Shown here in pieces: positions 1 to 12,044 of a stretch of 64,000 nucleotides of DNA (positions are counted from its first letter, which is position 1; each line of letters starts with the position of its first letter). Location of the stretch: positions 34,574,611 to 34,638,610 of the forward strand of contig NC_092576.1 of NCBI RefSeq assembly GCF_037975245.1, written 5' to 3'. The DNA is from Apostichopus japonicus (lineage: Eukaryota; Echinodermata; Holothuroidea; Aspidochirotida; Stichopodidae). The translations under genes and the position numbers were made by a program. The notes under the pieces were generated by a model. That model worked only from the letters and a program-made list of their open reading frames with translations. It was not told where the DNA came from and searched no databases.

Positions 1-374
1 ACTTCACTTAAATGAAATTGCCACCCAGTTAGGACATTTTTTCCCTTTATAATCTCTACTTTCATTTTCCAATTCAAAACACTTGTACCGTTTAGTATTA
101 GCCGTATGAATAACATGTTTTTATCAGATAAATGTTAGAAACTGTTCATACTGCCAATACGAGTGCTTTGAAACATGAGTTTAGAGAATAAATTATCATT
201 TGAAAAGGTTCACAACTTCCTGAATATGCAGTACATGTTTTGTTATCTAATTATTTCCTACATGCGGGGTCCTACATCGAAACGAAAACGATGTTCTACA
301 ATCAAAATATATTATAAAAAGAGAATGACATTACAGATATCTGCCAGCAAACAATTTCCTTAATATTTACTTAC

Positions 375-3300
375 AAAATAGACAAATTTACGAGTTTCTT
401 GAAAATTGTTGTGGGTAATTTCGTCAAGACGTTGTCGTTGATATATCTCGGTAAAAAAGTAGAAAAAAAAATGTAAAAATGATGCAATCAACATATATGC
501 AATCAACACTAATTACGTGATAAGTATGGGTTATAAAACAGTTTTTATAGTAATAAAACACATGTATTGCATAGGCGATTCACTAATATCCGTGTTAGGT
601 TCTCTTAGTAGCAGAGTTAAATATGTCTTACTCTTCTATGATTCTATCAATTTCAATAGAAAATCATGTGTTTGGTTTGTTCTCAAAGGCGTAGCAGAAT
701 CGTAAACATTAGTCTTTAGCTATACCAAATCATTAACTAATCAAATAAAATAGAAATAAGACAAGACATATTACAAGCATTTAGGCTGACGAATACATTC
801 CTGATATATTCTAATTCTAAATAATCGATTCTTCACTTTGAAACAATCTGCTAGTTTATATCACTAGATTTGACAAAACAGATATAATTGACTTACAAAT
901 AACGTCAACGAAACCGAAAGAAAAGAGAACATTCATGGGGAAAAAGAAGTTTCGCATATATATATATATTGATAATATATATGTGTATATATATGTGTAT
1001 ATATATATATATACCAAACATCATAACATATGTTCAATATCAAAGATAAACCAATGATAGTCATGAATAGCTTAAATTATATTAAACATGATTGTCTACT
1101 ACTGTTAACACTAAATAAAGAACTGTCAAGATATATATATATATATAGTATCATTTTTAATAGTGGTATAATTAATACTAATTAATGAAGTAAACCAAAA
1201 TAAAGTTAGATGCTGTCATGAGTGTAAAATAAAAACAATTTTAAAATGCAATACATGTAACGAGAGTATGCTTACAAGGCTGTTAGCTGGGTTGTGTAAT
1301 AGAATGTTTCCTCGTGAAGCTCTGATATCTTGTTTCTTGAAATATTTCTGTCGATGAATTTTAACAATACTGATTTAACTCCATAACACTAAATTAATTC
1401 GCTTATATTTTCAGCTGATATACAAATACTAGTTTTTACCACTACCAACAGTACTGCCAGATCCGTTGTACACTGGGTTAATTGTGTTATTGTCAGGAAT
1501 GTTTTGTCATAGATGATGAACCAACCTAAGTGGGATTAGACACTATAATAACAAAACGTTGAAAGATTAATGGAAAGAAAAAAAAAACTGTTGACAGGTT
1601 TCACGGTTGTTGTGATGAAAAAGTTATTGTACTTTCTCTTTCAAATGTTGTTTGGATTTGAATTGCAGATGTTTTACTAGTTTTGAAGGAAAGAACATTC
1701 GTTGTTATTCTACGAAACTGGTGCTAACTTTTTCTTGACTGTTGCTCTTTTGTGATATTACCTATACCATCAATGACAAATCACTTGTACATCGGTAAAG
1801 AAGCCTATGCCACGTTAAGAGAGGCCACCCACATAGGCGTACGAGGCGGGGGGCAGGGGCAGACTGCCCCCTCCCCCAAATTTCCAGAGGACGAGAAATT
1901 CGGGCAAAAGTCCTGAAAAATTCGGGCAGGCTAAGAGGAGAAAAAAATATATATATATAAATATGTAGTAGCTTCCCCGAATCTTTTTCATATTTTTGCC
2001 CGAAGATTCCGTGGAGAGCGTTCAGTTTTATTTGTTTTGTGAAATTAGTATTAATATAGGCCCTTTTTTTATTTAGCATCATGATGCCCGAATATTTCCG
2101 TGTAACACCACCGTAAGCGCAGCTCATCTGGGCTACCACGCTTTTTGCACTATCGCCCAAAATTATTAACAGGGAACGCCGCTCACAATCGTGGTGACAA
2201 TCATGCATGGAGATTAGCAGTCTCTGAAGTGAAAAAAAAACCCGCAGTAAACATTTTTTTCTAACTAGTCAACTGTATACCTGGACATCCCAGACATGAG
2301 TGTATATAACAAACATTTTCTTTTTCATAGATGGTGGGGGGTGGGTGCCTACGAGCCTAAAAGTACAGGTTTATCATCTACTTTGCTATTTTTTATACTT
2401 GAGACAAATCGCAGTCTCACCCGACACAGCGACATTTTTCCCGCCTACGTGTCGTTGAACAATGTTTGTTTTTCTGGGGTAGCTGAGTACTGTGTTAAAA
2501 TAATAAATACCGTAACTAAATAGGAGTTAAATAATATACTGTCCTAGTTTTCCCCGTCAAAGTGATGTTACCATTTTTTCTTCTTCTAATTTACCAAATT
2601 TTGGGGAAGTATAAATTTCTAAACGTGAGATTATAAAATAATGAATGTTTAGATGCAACTTGTAAGGCCTCAGAAGTGCCATTTCCGGCAATCTGAGAGG
2701 CATATTTTGCCAAAAACATTCTGGTACGCTACGCGCCAACCGATGTTGGCGCTCCGCTTAGATAGTGTCACGGAAAATTTCGGGCACAAAAGTTCCTATC
2801 CCCCCAAAGCGAAATGGCCCCGTACGCCTATGGCCACCCAATGAATTGATTGGTACGTTTCTACTGTGAATAACGCAAAGCCGTTAATCAGTATAAACTG
2901 AAGTGTGTTATAACACCGTAACACGTGTTACACCTATCAGCAGATGCTACTGTGGAAAAAATACTAACATACGAATTCATTAACCAAAGACTGTTCTACG
3001 AATGACTGGTTATGAGTCAAAGCAACTGTCCCCAAATTTCTGACTATTAAGTGTACCTTGGTGAGATGGTTCAAATGGCATATTTTCAGCGTTTTACAGT
3101 AAAGTGTCATCCGCTTGCTGTTAATATGTGGACGAAATATTGTCAAAACCTTTCGAGAAATCCGGTTTGTCTAGTCAATCATTATGCATCGGATTTTATG
3201 TTCAGTCTTTTTCGTTTATAAATAACTCCTTCTCAGCAGCAACTGGTCATAAATCTAACACATGTTAAGAAGTTATTAAACACATTAATTTTAACTGATT

Positions 3301-4915
3301 AACGGGTGCATACATTTACCAGTTTAGAACTAATTAAGGCATGAAAAACGGCTGGAGAGGCAAAAATACTGTAGTTGTTGTTGAAGGAAACACAGAACTA
3401 GTATATTGTTTTGATATAAATCAGACAAGGAAACAGTTACTTACAACAGGTTAAGAGAGGTGGTCAATCTGAAGGTGTCCTTTGGAATCAAACTGAGGTA
3501 GTTTCTAGAGAAGTTACTGTTGAGACATTATAAAATATGTAAATGAATACGGACACCTCTATCCTTATACTATCTTGAAAGTTTTAGGTTATGGTATGTT
3601 TATGCAGCTCATAAGAGATAAACAGTGTAATAAGAAATTCACCATCATATATTGATAATAATGCAGGACAAAATGTTTTTGTATTTGCTACAAAGATGTA
3701 TTGATGTTTAACGACTACAAACAAGTGATTCCTAATAAATTAAAACCACATATACTTTTAGAATATTATTCCGACAAAATTAATACACACACACACACAT
3801 ATACAACAGGGGTGCATTCTGTACAATCGTAGCACTGGATGATACGCCCTCATCGGTAGTTATACGAAGCCAGTTTATACGCTTTCACACACCAGTAAAG
3901 TCACTGTAGTCGAGTGATACGGACTTCGGTCTGTGACACAGACAGGGATCGAATCCTACCTTAGCCTGATAAGTCCCTTTTTTCACCGTTTATTCAAATA
4001 AATTGTTGATTGTCAACCATTCGATAAACTGATCTGTGTGGGGTTATTACATTATGTATAATGTACCATGTATGCAGTTACTATCCATGTTGCTTTTAAT
4101 TTCTGGAGAGTTTGAATGAGTTAAATAATAATTAACCATTACAGATTTAGAAGTATTTACGGTGAAGTAACCATAAAAGAGTAAAGGTACTTACCCAAAA
4201 GTAACATTTGATGGAATAACCAGTGACAAGTTGTGCAGTTGTCTTCTAGAACAATCAATACTATAACCTTTCCTCGTTTCGTTACATCTACAGATTCCTT
4301 TGGAACCGCAAGCATATGGTAGTTCTAAAGATTGACAAATCAATATACCATGCACTCCGTATAGGTAATTTATGTTTTGCAATGTTATCGAGATTTGGTA
4401 TTTATTGAAACGTGACATCTATTTACTTTATTTTTAAGGGGAAGGTATGCTGAAAAACACATATATTTGAGTCATGTGATATTAAAATACATTTTTATTT
4501 TCGGCGACTTTGCACTCCCTTAGAACGACCATTGAGTATCCCTAGCTTCCGAGATATCACAGGAACTGTACTCATGTGTATTTTGCCGTTTACCAGCACC
4601 CATTTTGCAGTAATTAACTTTCATTCAGGTTTGCTTAAAATCACATTAAATATTAACTTAAAACAACTATTTTAAAGATGTTACCATGTTGTGTATAACA
4701 TATTAAAAACATATGTATATTATTCACAGAAAATATAATTGAGTTAGCGAGACAAATGAATGGGCACATTTACACTTTGGAAATAAAAGAAGGAAACCTT
4801 ACCGTTGGTTTCACACGGTATATCGTGGCCTTCTTCTGCGTCGTTAGTCACGGCACCATTTTTCGTCACCAATATCAGAAATAACAGACTCAAGGCAATC
4901 TTCATTTTGGAGATT
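375..4915 (-). CDS. Gene 0 (partial): 5' exons of an LRR receptor-like gene
   Basis: These are the five 5'-most coding exons of the tandem receptor gene; the rest lies left of the window. Minus-strand exons are E1 4803-4915 (ATG at 4905), E2 4195-4324, E3 3445-3516, E4 1276-1347 and E5 375-446. All have AG acceptors and GT donors. E1 encodes a hydrophobic signal peptide starting MKIALSLLFLILVT, then an acidic linker ending in CETN. E2 gives an LRR N-terminal cap with about five cysteines. E3-E5 each give one 24-residue LRR (LNISRNKISELHEETF in E4, LYINDNVLTKLP in E5). Phases join without a stop. Unlike gene A, the E1-E2 junction is in frame here. Spliced product inferred from sequence; function inferred from family. 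Confidence 0.75.
955..1013. repeat. (TA)n-rich microsatellite in gene 0 intron
   Basis: Interrupted alternating TA/TG dinucleotides. The corresponding DNA around 30372-30384 and 60610-60622 of the other units lacks it, together with about 200 bp of flank, so units 1 and 2 share a deletion (or unit 0 an insertion). Confidence 0.8.
1832..2832. mobile_element. hAT-like non-autonomous DNA transposon, 1001 bp
   Basis: The element has 12-bp terminal inverted repeats (CATAGGCGTACG ... CGTACGCCTATG). It is flanked by a perfect 8-bp direct repeat GCCACCCA at 1824-1831 and 2833-2840. Units 1 and 2 have an uninterrupted sequence at the matching intron site (around 31130 and 61375), which is an empty-site comparison. 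An 8-bp target duplication is characteristic of hAT (and P) transposons. No transposase frame is visible inside, so it is non-autonomous. It sits in the intron between E4 and E3 of gene 0. Confidence 0.8.
3905..3968 (+). repeat. tRNA-like relic (unit 0 copy)
   Basis: The sequence has an A-box-like TAGTCGAGTGATACGG, a stem GTCTG/CAGAC and a B-box-like GGATCGAATCC. The spacing resembles a tRNA but the acceptor stem does not pair, so this reads as a tRNA-derived SINE head or tRNA relic. The same sequence recurs at the same intron position in units 1 and 2. Confidence 0.45.
4195..4324 (-). CDS. Gene 0 exon 2: LRR N-terminal cap
   Basis: A 130-nt exon, phase 1 to phase 2, with translation beginning LPYACGSKGICRCNE and later YSIDCSRRQLHNLSLVIP. 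The CxxxxxCxC...C spacing followed by a first LRR-like strand is typical of an LRRNT cap. The donor is GTAAGT-like. Confidence 0.75.
4803..4915 (-). CDS. Gene 0 exon 1: signal peptide exon
   Basis: The acceptor (a T-rich run ending in ATAG) lies 10 nt upstream of the ATG at 4905-4903, so transcription must begin in an upstream non-coding exon. The coding part is 103 nt and ends in phase 1 at a GTAAGG donor. The translation has a short basic start, a hydrophobic core and an acidic stretch NDAEEGHD followed by a cysteine that belongs to the LRR cap. This copy keeps the open frame into exon 2. Confidence 0.75.
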
Positions 4916-5139
4916 CTATAAAAATGATAACATACAAAAGATTAAGACCCTCACCCACGTCGTGTCGTATAAGGCAGATAAATAACAATTGACTCATAAT
5001 TGGTAATTAGTACTGTTTTAGAAAATATATTGGACAATGGACATGGACATGGTATAGACAACCACGTAACATCCGCTCAGTGCTGGTTCGCACGAATCTC
5101 GCCCCACCCAGTATAATGAGCCTAACAGTGGTAACATCC

Positions 5140-5640
5140 CCTGTAACAAACCTAGATGCTTGGTGTGCACACACCTCGACACCTCCCCCCCCCCCGCTTT
5201 CTTCCACCGGGCCTCAGGCACTACTCTGAGACCTGGTAGATTTGGTTGCGACTCAGCAATGTCATCTACCTCCTATATTGTTGCAAGTGCCCCCAGGTCA
5301 CCTATATTGGCGAAACCAGCACTAAGTTCAGACTTCGCTTCAATAATCACAAACTAAGTATCCGCGAAAATAATCCAGGTTTCCCTGTTGCTGAACACTT
5401 TAATCTCCCCAATCACAACTTATCTGATTTCAAATTTGTCATTCTATACGGCTTCTTCAAAACCGTTCATGAACGAAGCACCCGGGAACTAAAAACGCCT
5501 CGACACACACAACAATGGGCTCAACAGGGATCTCTCTTTTAGGACTATACATGCTAAGCTAAATACCAATAAGTTCTAGTTTCTTCCATTTCATTAGCAC
5601 AACTGAAGAACAGCCGTGTTAACGCTCGAAATATATTGTA
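5140..5640 (+). mobile_element. Penelope-like element 3' fragment (GIY-YIG remnant)
   Basis: A broken PLE C-terminus. A Cys-containing RCLVCTHL segment near 5155 is followed by the GIY-YIG endonuclease region at 5246-5490 (SNVIYLLYCCKC, VTYIGETS, FRLRFNNHKLSIR, AEHFNL). The two parts are in different frames and upstream RT sequence is missing, so this is a dead 5'-truncated copy. It is followed by a CTGAAGA...GAAA motif (5603-5631) and then (AT)n. It lies in the intergenic DNA upstream of gene 0. Confidence 0.75.
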
Positions 5641-5708
5641 ACCGACTTAACGTTCTAAGTAATAAAGTTGGAAATGAAAGTATCATTTTCCCCCCATTTT
5701 TTCTTGTG

Positions 5709-5715
5709 GATATAT

Positions 5716-5782
<67 letters not shown>
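5709..5782. repeat. (AT)n microsatellite between two PLE fragments
   Basis: Nearly pure TA alternation, directly between the PLE fragment ending near 5640 and the next one starting near 5790. Confidence 0.9.
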
Positions 5783-5785
<3 letters not shown>

Positions 5786-5789
5786 CCTT

Positions 5790-6495
5790 GCTGTAAACCT
5801 AGATGCTATATATGTCCCCATATTACCCCAGGCACCGTGGTCAAGATTCTAAATGTTGACTTTAGTCTAAGACCCCCTTCCCTCGCTTGTGATTCTATTA
5901 ATGTTATTTACATTTTCTATTGTGTACTTTGCAAAGAGGGCAATTATGTAGGTGAAACAGGCTCACGGTTCCGCTTACGTTTTAATACTCACAAAAAGTC
6001 TATTCATAATAATTTGCAGGATTCCCAGTTTCCGAACATTTCAATCTTCATAGTCATTCTCTAAAAAAAAAACTAAAATGTATTTTAATTGCCTGGAACT
6101 TCAAATCAACCACTGAACGTAAACGTAAAGAAATCGATTGGATCTTTCGTATTAAGTCTCACATCACCGGCCTCAACAAAGACTTGGGACCCCTTAACAA
6201 CTATCAGTTCTACAAGCATATGCTTAACAACTATCAGTTCTACAAGCATATGTAATCCGTTCTTTGCTCCTTAATCCGCTTCCTGTATAGTCATGGTTTA
6301 TTCGGTTTAAATTCCATTATTGTAACTTACACTTATCTAGCGTCATTCTTTCATTGTGTCACATTTTGTACTTTTCATTCGACTGCCAAGTGTTGCTGAC
6401 GAAGGTCCCAGGGTGACCGAAAATTCCAATATATTTTCTAAAACTTACTCGTTATTTGTCAATTATGAGTCATATCTTATTTCTCTGGTTTTCTC
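5790..6495 (+). mobile_element. Second Penelope-like 3' fragment
   Basis: Contains a KPRCYICPHI Cys segment (near 5795) and a GIY-YIG remnant at 5870-6060 (SINVIYIFYCVLCKEGNYVGET, FRLRFNTHKKSI), then the PLE tail with a duplicated 30-bp unit at ~6193-6252. A CTGACGA...GAAA motif occurs at 6396-6422. Frame breaks and lack of RT show it is inactive. The tail segment 6100-6490 matches 29035-29340 in reverse complement. It ends at the (AT)n tract 6499-6578. Confidence 0.7.
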
Positions 6496-6496
6496 T

Positions 6497-6498
<2 letters not shown>

Positions 6499-6573
<75 letters not shown>

Positions 6574-6578
6574 TATGT
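6499..6578. repeat. (AT)n microsatellite at PLE end
   Basis: TA alternation with a short TTTA interruption, immediately following the PLE tail sequence. Confidence 0.9.
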
Positions 6579-7473
6579 ATCTATTGTGTGTGTCCAAAGA
6601 TATATTGTACGTCCAGGGGTTCGAAACCGGTAAGAAAGGTCGCAATGCCACTGTGTGCATTTGTCACCTGTATTACACAATACTAGTTCTGTTTTTAGTG
6701 ACGTAATTTGCCTTACTCTAGACATAAAACATGATGCTATCCAACTCCAAATCATTGTCATTACTAAAGCAGGACCTCGAAAGAGATACTTTAAACAGAA
6801 TCTGTTAAATGACTTGTACATAAATGACAAATGAATATGAATATTTATCTATAACAATGAACCATTAACTTCTTTGAATCAGCAATGTGTGTTAGCAACA
6901 GAATGGGAGTCGAAAACAAAATTGAAAGATAAAGCACATCATATAAACCTGCATCTAATTTTTCATACGTTTATAACACCTTAGCGTGACAAGCAATTAA
7001 CGAAAATGAAAACAGACTAAATGGTGGATAAAAAATAAAAGAGTAAAACAATGAAGCATTGATCATGTGAAAGGGGAAGTATGATGTTACTGTTTCATAT
7101 CTTCTTTTACAGCAACTTCCTTGAAAATTCATTCTAGATTAATCAGCTGTCAGTACATTATACATTGAATATAGACACGAGTCAACATGGTTTGAAAAAA
7201 AGGCGTGATCTTTAATTATTAAGTAATGGCACTTGAGTTATATACTAAATATGGTCTTAATTATCAGCAGATATCGACTAATGATTAACTTTCAAAGACG
7301 ATGTTTGAAGTATGTAGTTGAGATCCTCCTGCGATCCGGAATTTGCGAAGAAGCCTCATTGGCTTATCAGAGCCGCAAGCTGACCGAAGTCAGTCTCTTA
7401 GATTCATACTTTACGTCTATGATTATGAATTGCCAATTTTCAACAACTCTGTAACTGACGACATACATTAATC

Positions 7474-7540
7474 TTGGAGTGACTCGAACTATCTTATGAT
7501 TGGAAGTCATCGGCGTTAACCATTGAGCTAACCCTCCTTG
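7474..7540 (-). repeat. tRNA-derived SINE-like relic (unit 0 upstream DNA)
   Basis: On the minus strand there is an A-box TAGCTCAATGGTTAACG and a B-box-like AGTTCGAGTCA with tRNA-like spacing, but the stems are incomplete. A better preserved copy occurs at 38210-38286. Confidence 0.45.
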
Positions 7541-7854
7541 TCTTTGCAGAGTGGTAGTAAAACTGTTACAGTTGTAAAGTTGTTTTAAACACTGTTATTG
7601 AATATTCATATGATGTCACGTGCATACAAAACAAAACAATAACGGATAACTATCCCTCAGCATTACTTCCAACTAAAATGTGAATGTCCAATGAAAAGAA
7701 CATATTCAATTGCTGATCTATTGCTATTCAAACTGTTCTGTTACTTTTGTTAGAAGTCACATTTTTATAGTGAAACTATGAAAAATAACCGACACTCGTC
7801 ACCAATATTCTCTTAGCAAGATTGCTCAATTTAAAATCAGAGTATAAAACTTAC

Positions 7855-8690
7855 CTAACAATTTGTTTTACATTAGTCTACTTAACATGATAAAATAAAA
7901 CGCACAATATATTTATGTTCATGCACAAGCAATAAAATAAGAAACAATCGCAGTTTACTATTATAACTGAAATGAACGTGACGAGACATGGTTGTTTATT
8001 GAGCAAGCGCTTGATGAGATGGATTGTTGACAAATTTAATTACTATCGCCTTTGAAAACGTGACGATTGTCTTCTTTATAATGCCTGTTTTTACCAAATC
8101 TTCTAACATTTTGCTCGCTTAGTATTTTTTTCTCTTGTTGTTATTTCTGCAACAAAACGTTTACTCCGATAATTCCATAACTTTAAGATTCATTGTATCA
8201 TAATTTATAATGTTTATTGAACAAGAACGATTATCAGGAACCACTCACCTGGTGAGAACCATAAGTCATACAAAAAATGCTCTCGCAGATCCAACACATG
8301 CACTAATGAGTGGTATAGTAACATATGCTTAGCGAAAGTAAAACACTTATCGTGTGAATATCCCATTTAAACTTACCTTTCACGGAGGCACACGATGGAC
8401 ACTTGATACTTGAAGGCGGGTCTCGATGTGGTGATAAAGGTATTGTAGCTTGTTACCGCAACTCGTGAAAGGAAATTCAACATTCCTTTGACAAGGATAC
8501 ATATACTGATGTATCCTCCTTGATATATTTTCCACTTTTCTTCCCCTTTCTTTTCTCGACTGACATACTGTTTATCGAAGCGATGACAGCTACTGGACAC
8601 TGTTTTCTACGAAAGTGAAAGATATGATGTCGACAACAAAAGCACAATGGAAATTTACTTTCGTTCGAAACACAATAAAGGTCGGACAAA
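7855..8690 (-). other. Candidate 5'-UTR exons of gene 0
   Basis: E1 has an acceptor just before its ATG, so a non-coding exon is needed upstream. Three good minus-strand donors lie here, after exon ends at 7855 (GTTAG|gtaagt), 8249 (ACCAG|gtgagt) and 8377 (GAAAG|gtaagt). All three are conserved in unit 1 (38600, 38991, 39127) although surrounding sequence has diverged by roughly 10%. No coding sequence is recognised. Which donor is used cannot be told from the sequence. Confidence 0.35.
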
Positions 8691-8699
8691 ACAAGAACG

Positions 8700-10810
8700 A
8701 AATGTTATGATGCAAAGATTGCTTCCTCCACAGTGCTTATACGTTTGAGTAACAAGCTACGGGTATGGATGGAACTACCCCCCCCCCCACACTCCCACTA
8801 GATCCCGATCCTCCACTCTTGGAAATCACCGCTCCAACAAGTGAAATATGTGCTGAAATAAAAGCCGAAGCTGTTAAGTCTGTATAGGTTCGACAGTGTG
8901 TTATACGAAAGACGTGTTACAGAACTTCACCATGACCTATTATGAACCCAAAGGACACGATTAACCCAAAGCTCACAACGATTCGCAATATCTATTCTGG
9001 AGCAAACATTGTGTGAATCTATTCCGATATTCATTCAACTGTCTTGTGGACAACCTATACAACACTATAATCCAATTGATCAGGAAGGATTAGATTCAGA
9101 AGGGTCATCAGTTGCCCCTAGGTATTGTTAGAAAGTAAAACTGTAAAACACAAAACTGTAAAAAAAAAACAGAACTGGTTATTGTCCACAATCGGAAATT
9201 CGGCTTTCCACAGGTCGTAAACGAAAAAGACTAAAAGGAAATAAGAAAAGCAATAGTATAAGTATCAATAGACTACGATATACATACAGTAATACAAACA
9301 TATATACAGCAAGTCCTAAAATAAAAAACTTATCTTCTCACTTTTGAATTAAATATATGGATAGAATTAGGCACACATGATAATCTATAGCGTGGTGGGC
9401 GTAAACGCAATCCAGAGCGGTTGTAAATCTAGTGTTCAAACAAAGGGTGTGTTGGGTCCTGCCTGATTTTTTATTGATTTTTTATTTATTGAAGACCCTC
9501 ACATGATACAAGCAGATACAAGCACGATTCCTGATGTCCTCGGAAATACTTTTAAATAACTATGGTATTATATAACTAAAACTTGAGATGCAACACCGAT
9601 TACTATTACGATAGCTATATAGGCGTAAACTAAACTGTTTACAGTGATCCAATGTTAGTAAATTAGTAATTTACCTGTGTGGATAACCACAATGCAAGCA
9701 TACAGCTGGCTAATCATTATTAGCTGAATGAGCTTCAGACAGCTACTTTCAGAAACCAAAAGTAACTTTCATATATGAAAGAAAAAAAATCATTGCCACA
9801 TGGTCTTGCCCTACGAATTATGCTATTTAGATCGAAACATATTCAGATAGAGTGTTAAATATTTAGTCGTCATTTGCGACATGCGGACGAGTTATGTGTG
9901 TCACCAGTGATGGAAAGGTGTAAGAAAAGACCTTTCGCGGACAAAGGGAACCAGTACTGTAGATGTTTTTTTGGGGAAGCCTCGGACGTCGTTAACTTTC
10001 TGGTAGATAACTCTCTCCAGACCTACAATTATAATTGAAAAGTTAAAATCAAAGACTAATGCTAATCACTGGAACTTTGCATGAGTCTTTCTACCAATGA
10101 CTTAAGAGAGATATAAGTGAATCTAGTAATCACGAAATAACTTTGAAAACTTTTTTCTTTCTTCTACTGACTCGAGTAAGTGGATTGTTTTATGTAAGTA
10201 TTAATGTCTTTGAAAGTGTCATTTCCGGTATCTGCAAAGAACATAATAAACATTTAACTTGTTTGTATTATTTTACCGTGAGATTGTCATAGTTGTCCAA
10301 GGAAAATAATGTGAAAAGGCAGCCCCTCACCCTCCCCCCGGTTCACACAAACACCTGTTTTTGTGTTATACTTCCATATTGGTATGTGCATGGATGCATT
10401 TCTCAATTAAATGTTAATGTTGAAAAGTATGTAGCAGTTTATGCAGTTCAAAATATCCCACCTTATGAAGTAATAGTACACAAAGTTCGATGCATGTATA
10501 CATTCAGTCACAGTCATCAAATGAGTGATATGTTACCACGATTAATGTCTTCAGTGTGTCGTTTTTCCTACAAACCTTTGTCCGAACATGGTAAGTGCAT
10601 GTCATTTGGCCTTAAAATCACAGTAAAAGACATTGAAGACTCGCCCCAAACCGCGCGGCCATCTGAAAAAGTTATCTTACTGTTGCTTGCAAGTGACGTT
10701 TTGTTCGTGTCGCTACAAAATGCAGCCAGTAATGAAACGTGATAACGTGTAATCTTTAGCTGGATCTGAGATGTTCATCGATGTCTCGTTTGTACATTGT
10801 GCTGTGGGTA
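8700..10810. other. Intergenic DNA, unit 1 left part
   Basis: No gene recognised. It contains a poly-C tract (~8778) and is ~99% identical to 39490-41674 from about 8850 onward, against roughly 90% before that point. An open frame at 10293-10742 is not kept in the other unit (see rejected items). Confidence 0.6.
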
Positions 10811-10812
10811 TA

Positions 10813-11406
10813 TTGACCGCAGCTGTATGTACTGACTTAATTTTACACTAGTGTCTAATTACCGACGGTAGCAAGCTATGTGCTTATTTTGTGGGATCGA
10901 TGGTGGTGTCTACCACTTCTGTTACACCTCATTCGAAACTAGGTCAGATTACCGGCATTAGACGTTTCTTTTTGCGCGATTCTTCACACCCTTTAAGTAA
11001 ATTTGAATAGCCTATAGATAGAGTTACCGTCCAGAACATATTGGCTAGACTGAGAAGGCTTTGGCCTATCTCAAAACTCAGATTACTGGCTATGGCCATA
11101 CTGCTTATGCCATAAGTGTAAATCGTTGGGAAAATGTTGCAAATGGGGGCTGTGTTGCATATTTGTACATAATTGTAGATATATTAATAGACTAAAATAT
11201 GATAAAGCTGAAGTAATGACTTAGGCTTTCTTAAAGGGTGTGAAGACTCGCGCAAAAGAAACGTCTAATGCCGGTAATTTGACCTAGTTTCGAATAAGGT
11301 GAAGCAAAAGTGTTAAACATCACCATCGATCCCAGAAAATACACACAATTTGCTACCGTCGGTAATTAGACACTAGTGTACAGTTAGTACATACAGCTGC
11401 GGTCAA
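10813..11406. mobile_element. Long-TIR non-autonomous element with TA flanks (unit 1)
   Basis: A 594-bp foldback-type element. The left arm (~10813-10998) and right arm (~11231-11406) are inverted repeats of about 180 bp with scattered mismatches. Termini are TTGACCGCAGCTG / CAGCTGCGGTCAA. The dinucleotide TA sits on both sides (10811-10812, 11407-11408), which fits a Tc1/mariner-type TA target duplication. No transposase frame is present. It lies downstream of gene A. Confidence 0.65.
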
Positions 11407-11411
11407 TACTA

Positions 11412-11700
11412 GGCGCGTATCCAGGGGGCGTTAGGGGCGCCCCCCCCGGGTAAGAAAAAGAGGAGAGAAAAAAAGAGAAAGAAAAAAGGGAAAAAGAGGG
11501 GGAAAAGGAAGGAGAGGAAGGAAGGGAAAAGAAAGAGAAGAAAGAGAAAAATGAGAAAAGGAGGGAACAGAAGAAAAACGCCAAGACACCGGGAAGAGAA
11601 AGAGGAACAGTGACATAATAACAGCGCTGATCCCTATTACATATACACAGGGTAGCCATCGACGGATCGAGGATTATGGAAGGGGCGTGCGCCTCAGCCT
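11412..11700. repeat. GC-box plus purine-rich tract (repeat remnant, unit 1)
   Basis: A short GC-rich segment with GGGGCGCCCC is followed by about 130 bp of almost pure A/G on the plus strand. The reading frames over it are low-complexity Phe/Ser and are not credible genes. It may be part of a degraded transposon, but I found no clear termini. Confidence 0.4.
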
Positions 11701-12044
11701 ACCCCTTACACCAACAACTCCATTTTTGACGTTTCCATTGTCATAATCCTTGGTAGGATCTCGGCAAAGTATATTCTTGTCTTCTCGAAAGCTGTGAAGG
11801 ATGTAAACATTGACTGTCTTTATCGCAAACAGGTCATGGAACATAATTATCCTAGTCTCGTTGCATAATTCATTGCATGCTTGTAACAATAGGTCTATAA
11901 CAAAGAGATGTGTATTTCAAAAGTTACACATATAAATATATGAAGCAGGCACTGTTTTATGTCAGTAAGCTAAAGCATATAAGAAGTTAAATGCTGTACG
12001 TTTGGCTAAGCCCCGACTATCTTCCCTTAAAGAAAATGATTTAG

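Noticed and set aside
5616-5852. Frames of Ile/Tyr alternation over (AT)n tracts (also 6356-6706, 28230-28415, 29571-29656, 59740-59896)
   Set aside because: They are translations of TA microsatellites.
10293-10742. 149-codon open frame, apparently kept in unit 2 (41257-41613)
   Set aside because: The units are copies, so similarity is expected. A change in a poly-C run shifts the upstream frame in unit 2, and there is no recognisable domain or splice context.
11384-11659. Phe/Ser-rich frames over the purine tract (and 42249-42528)
   Set aside because: Low-complexity translation of a GA-rich tract; lengths differ between units through A-run changes.
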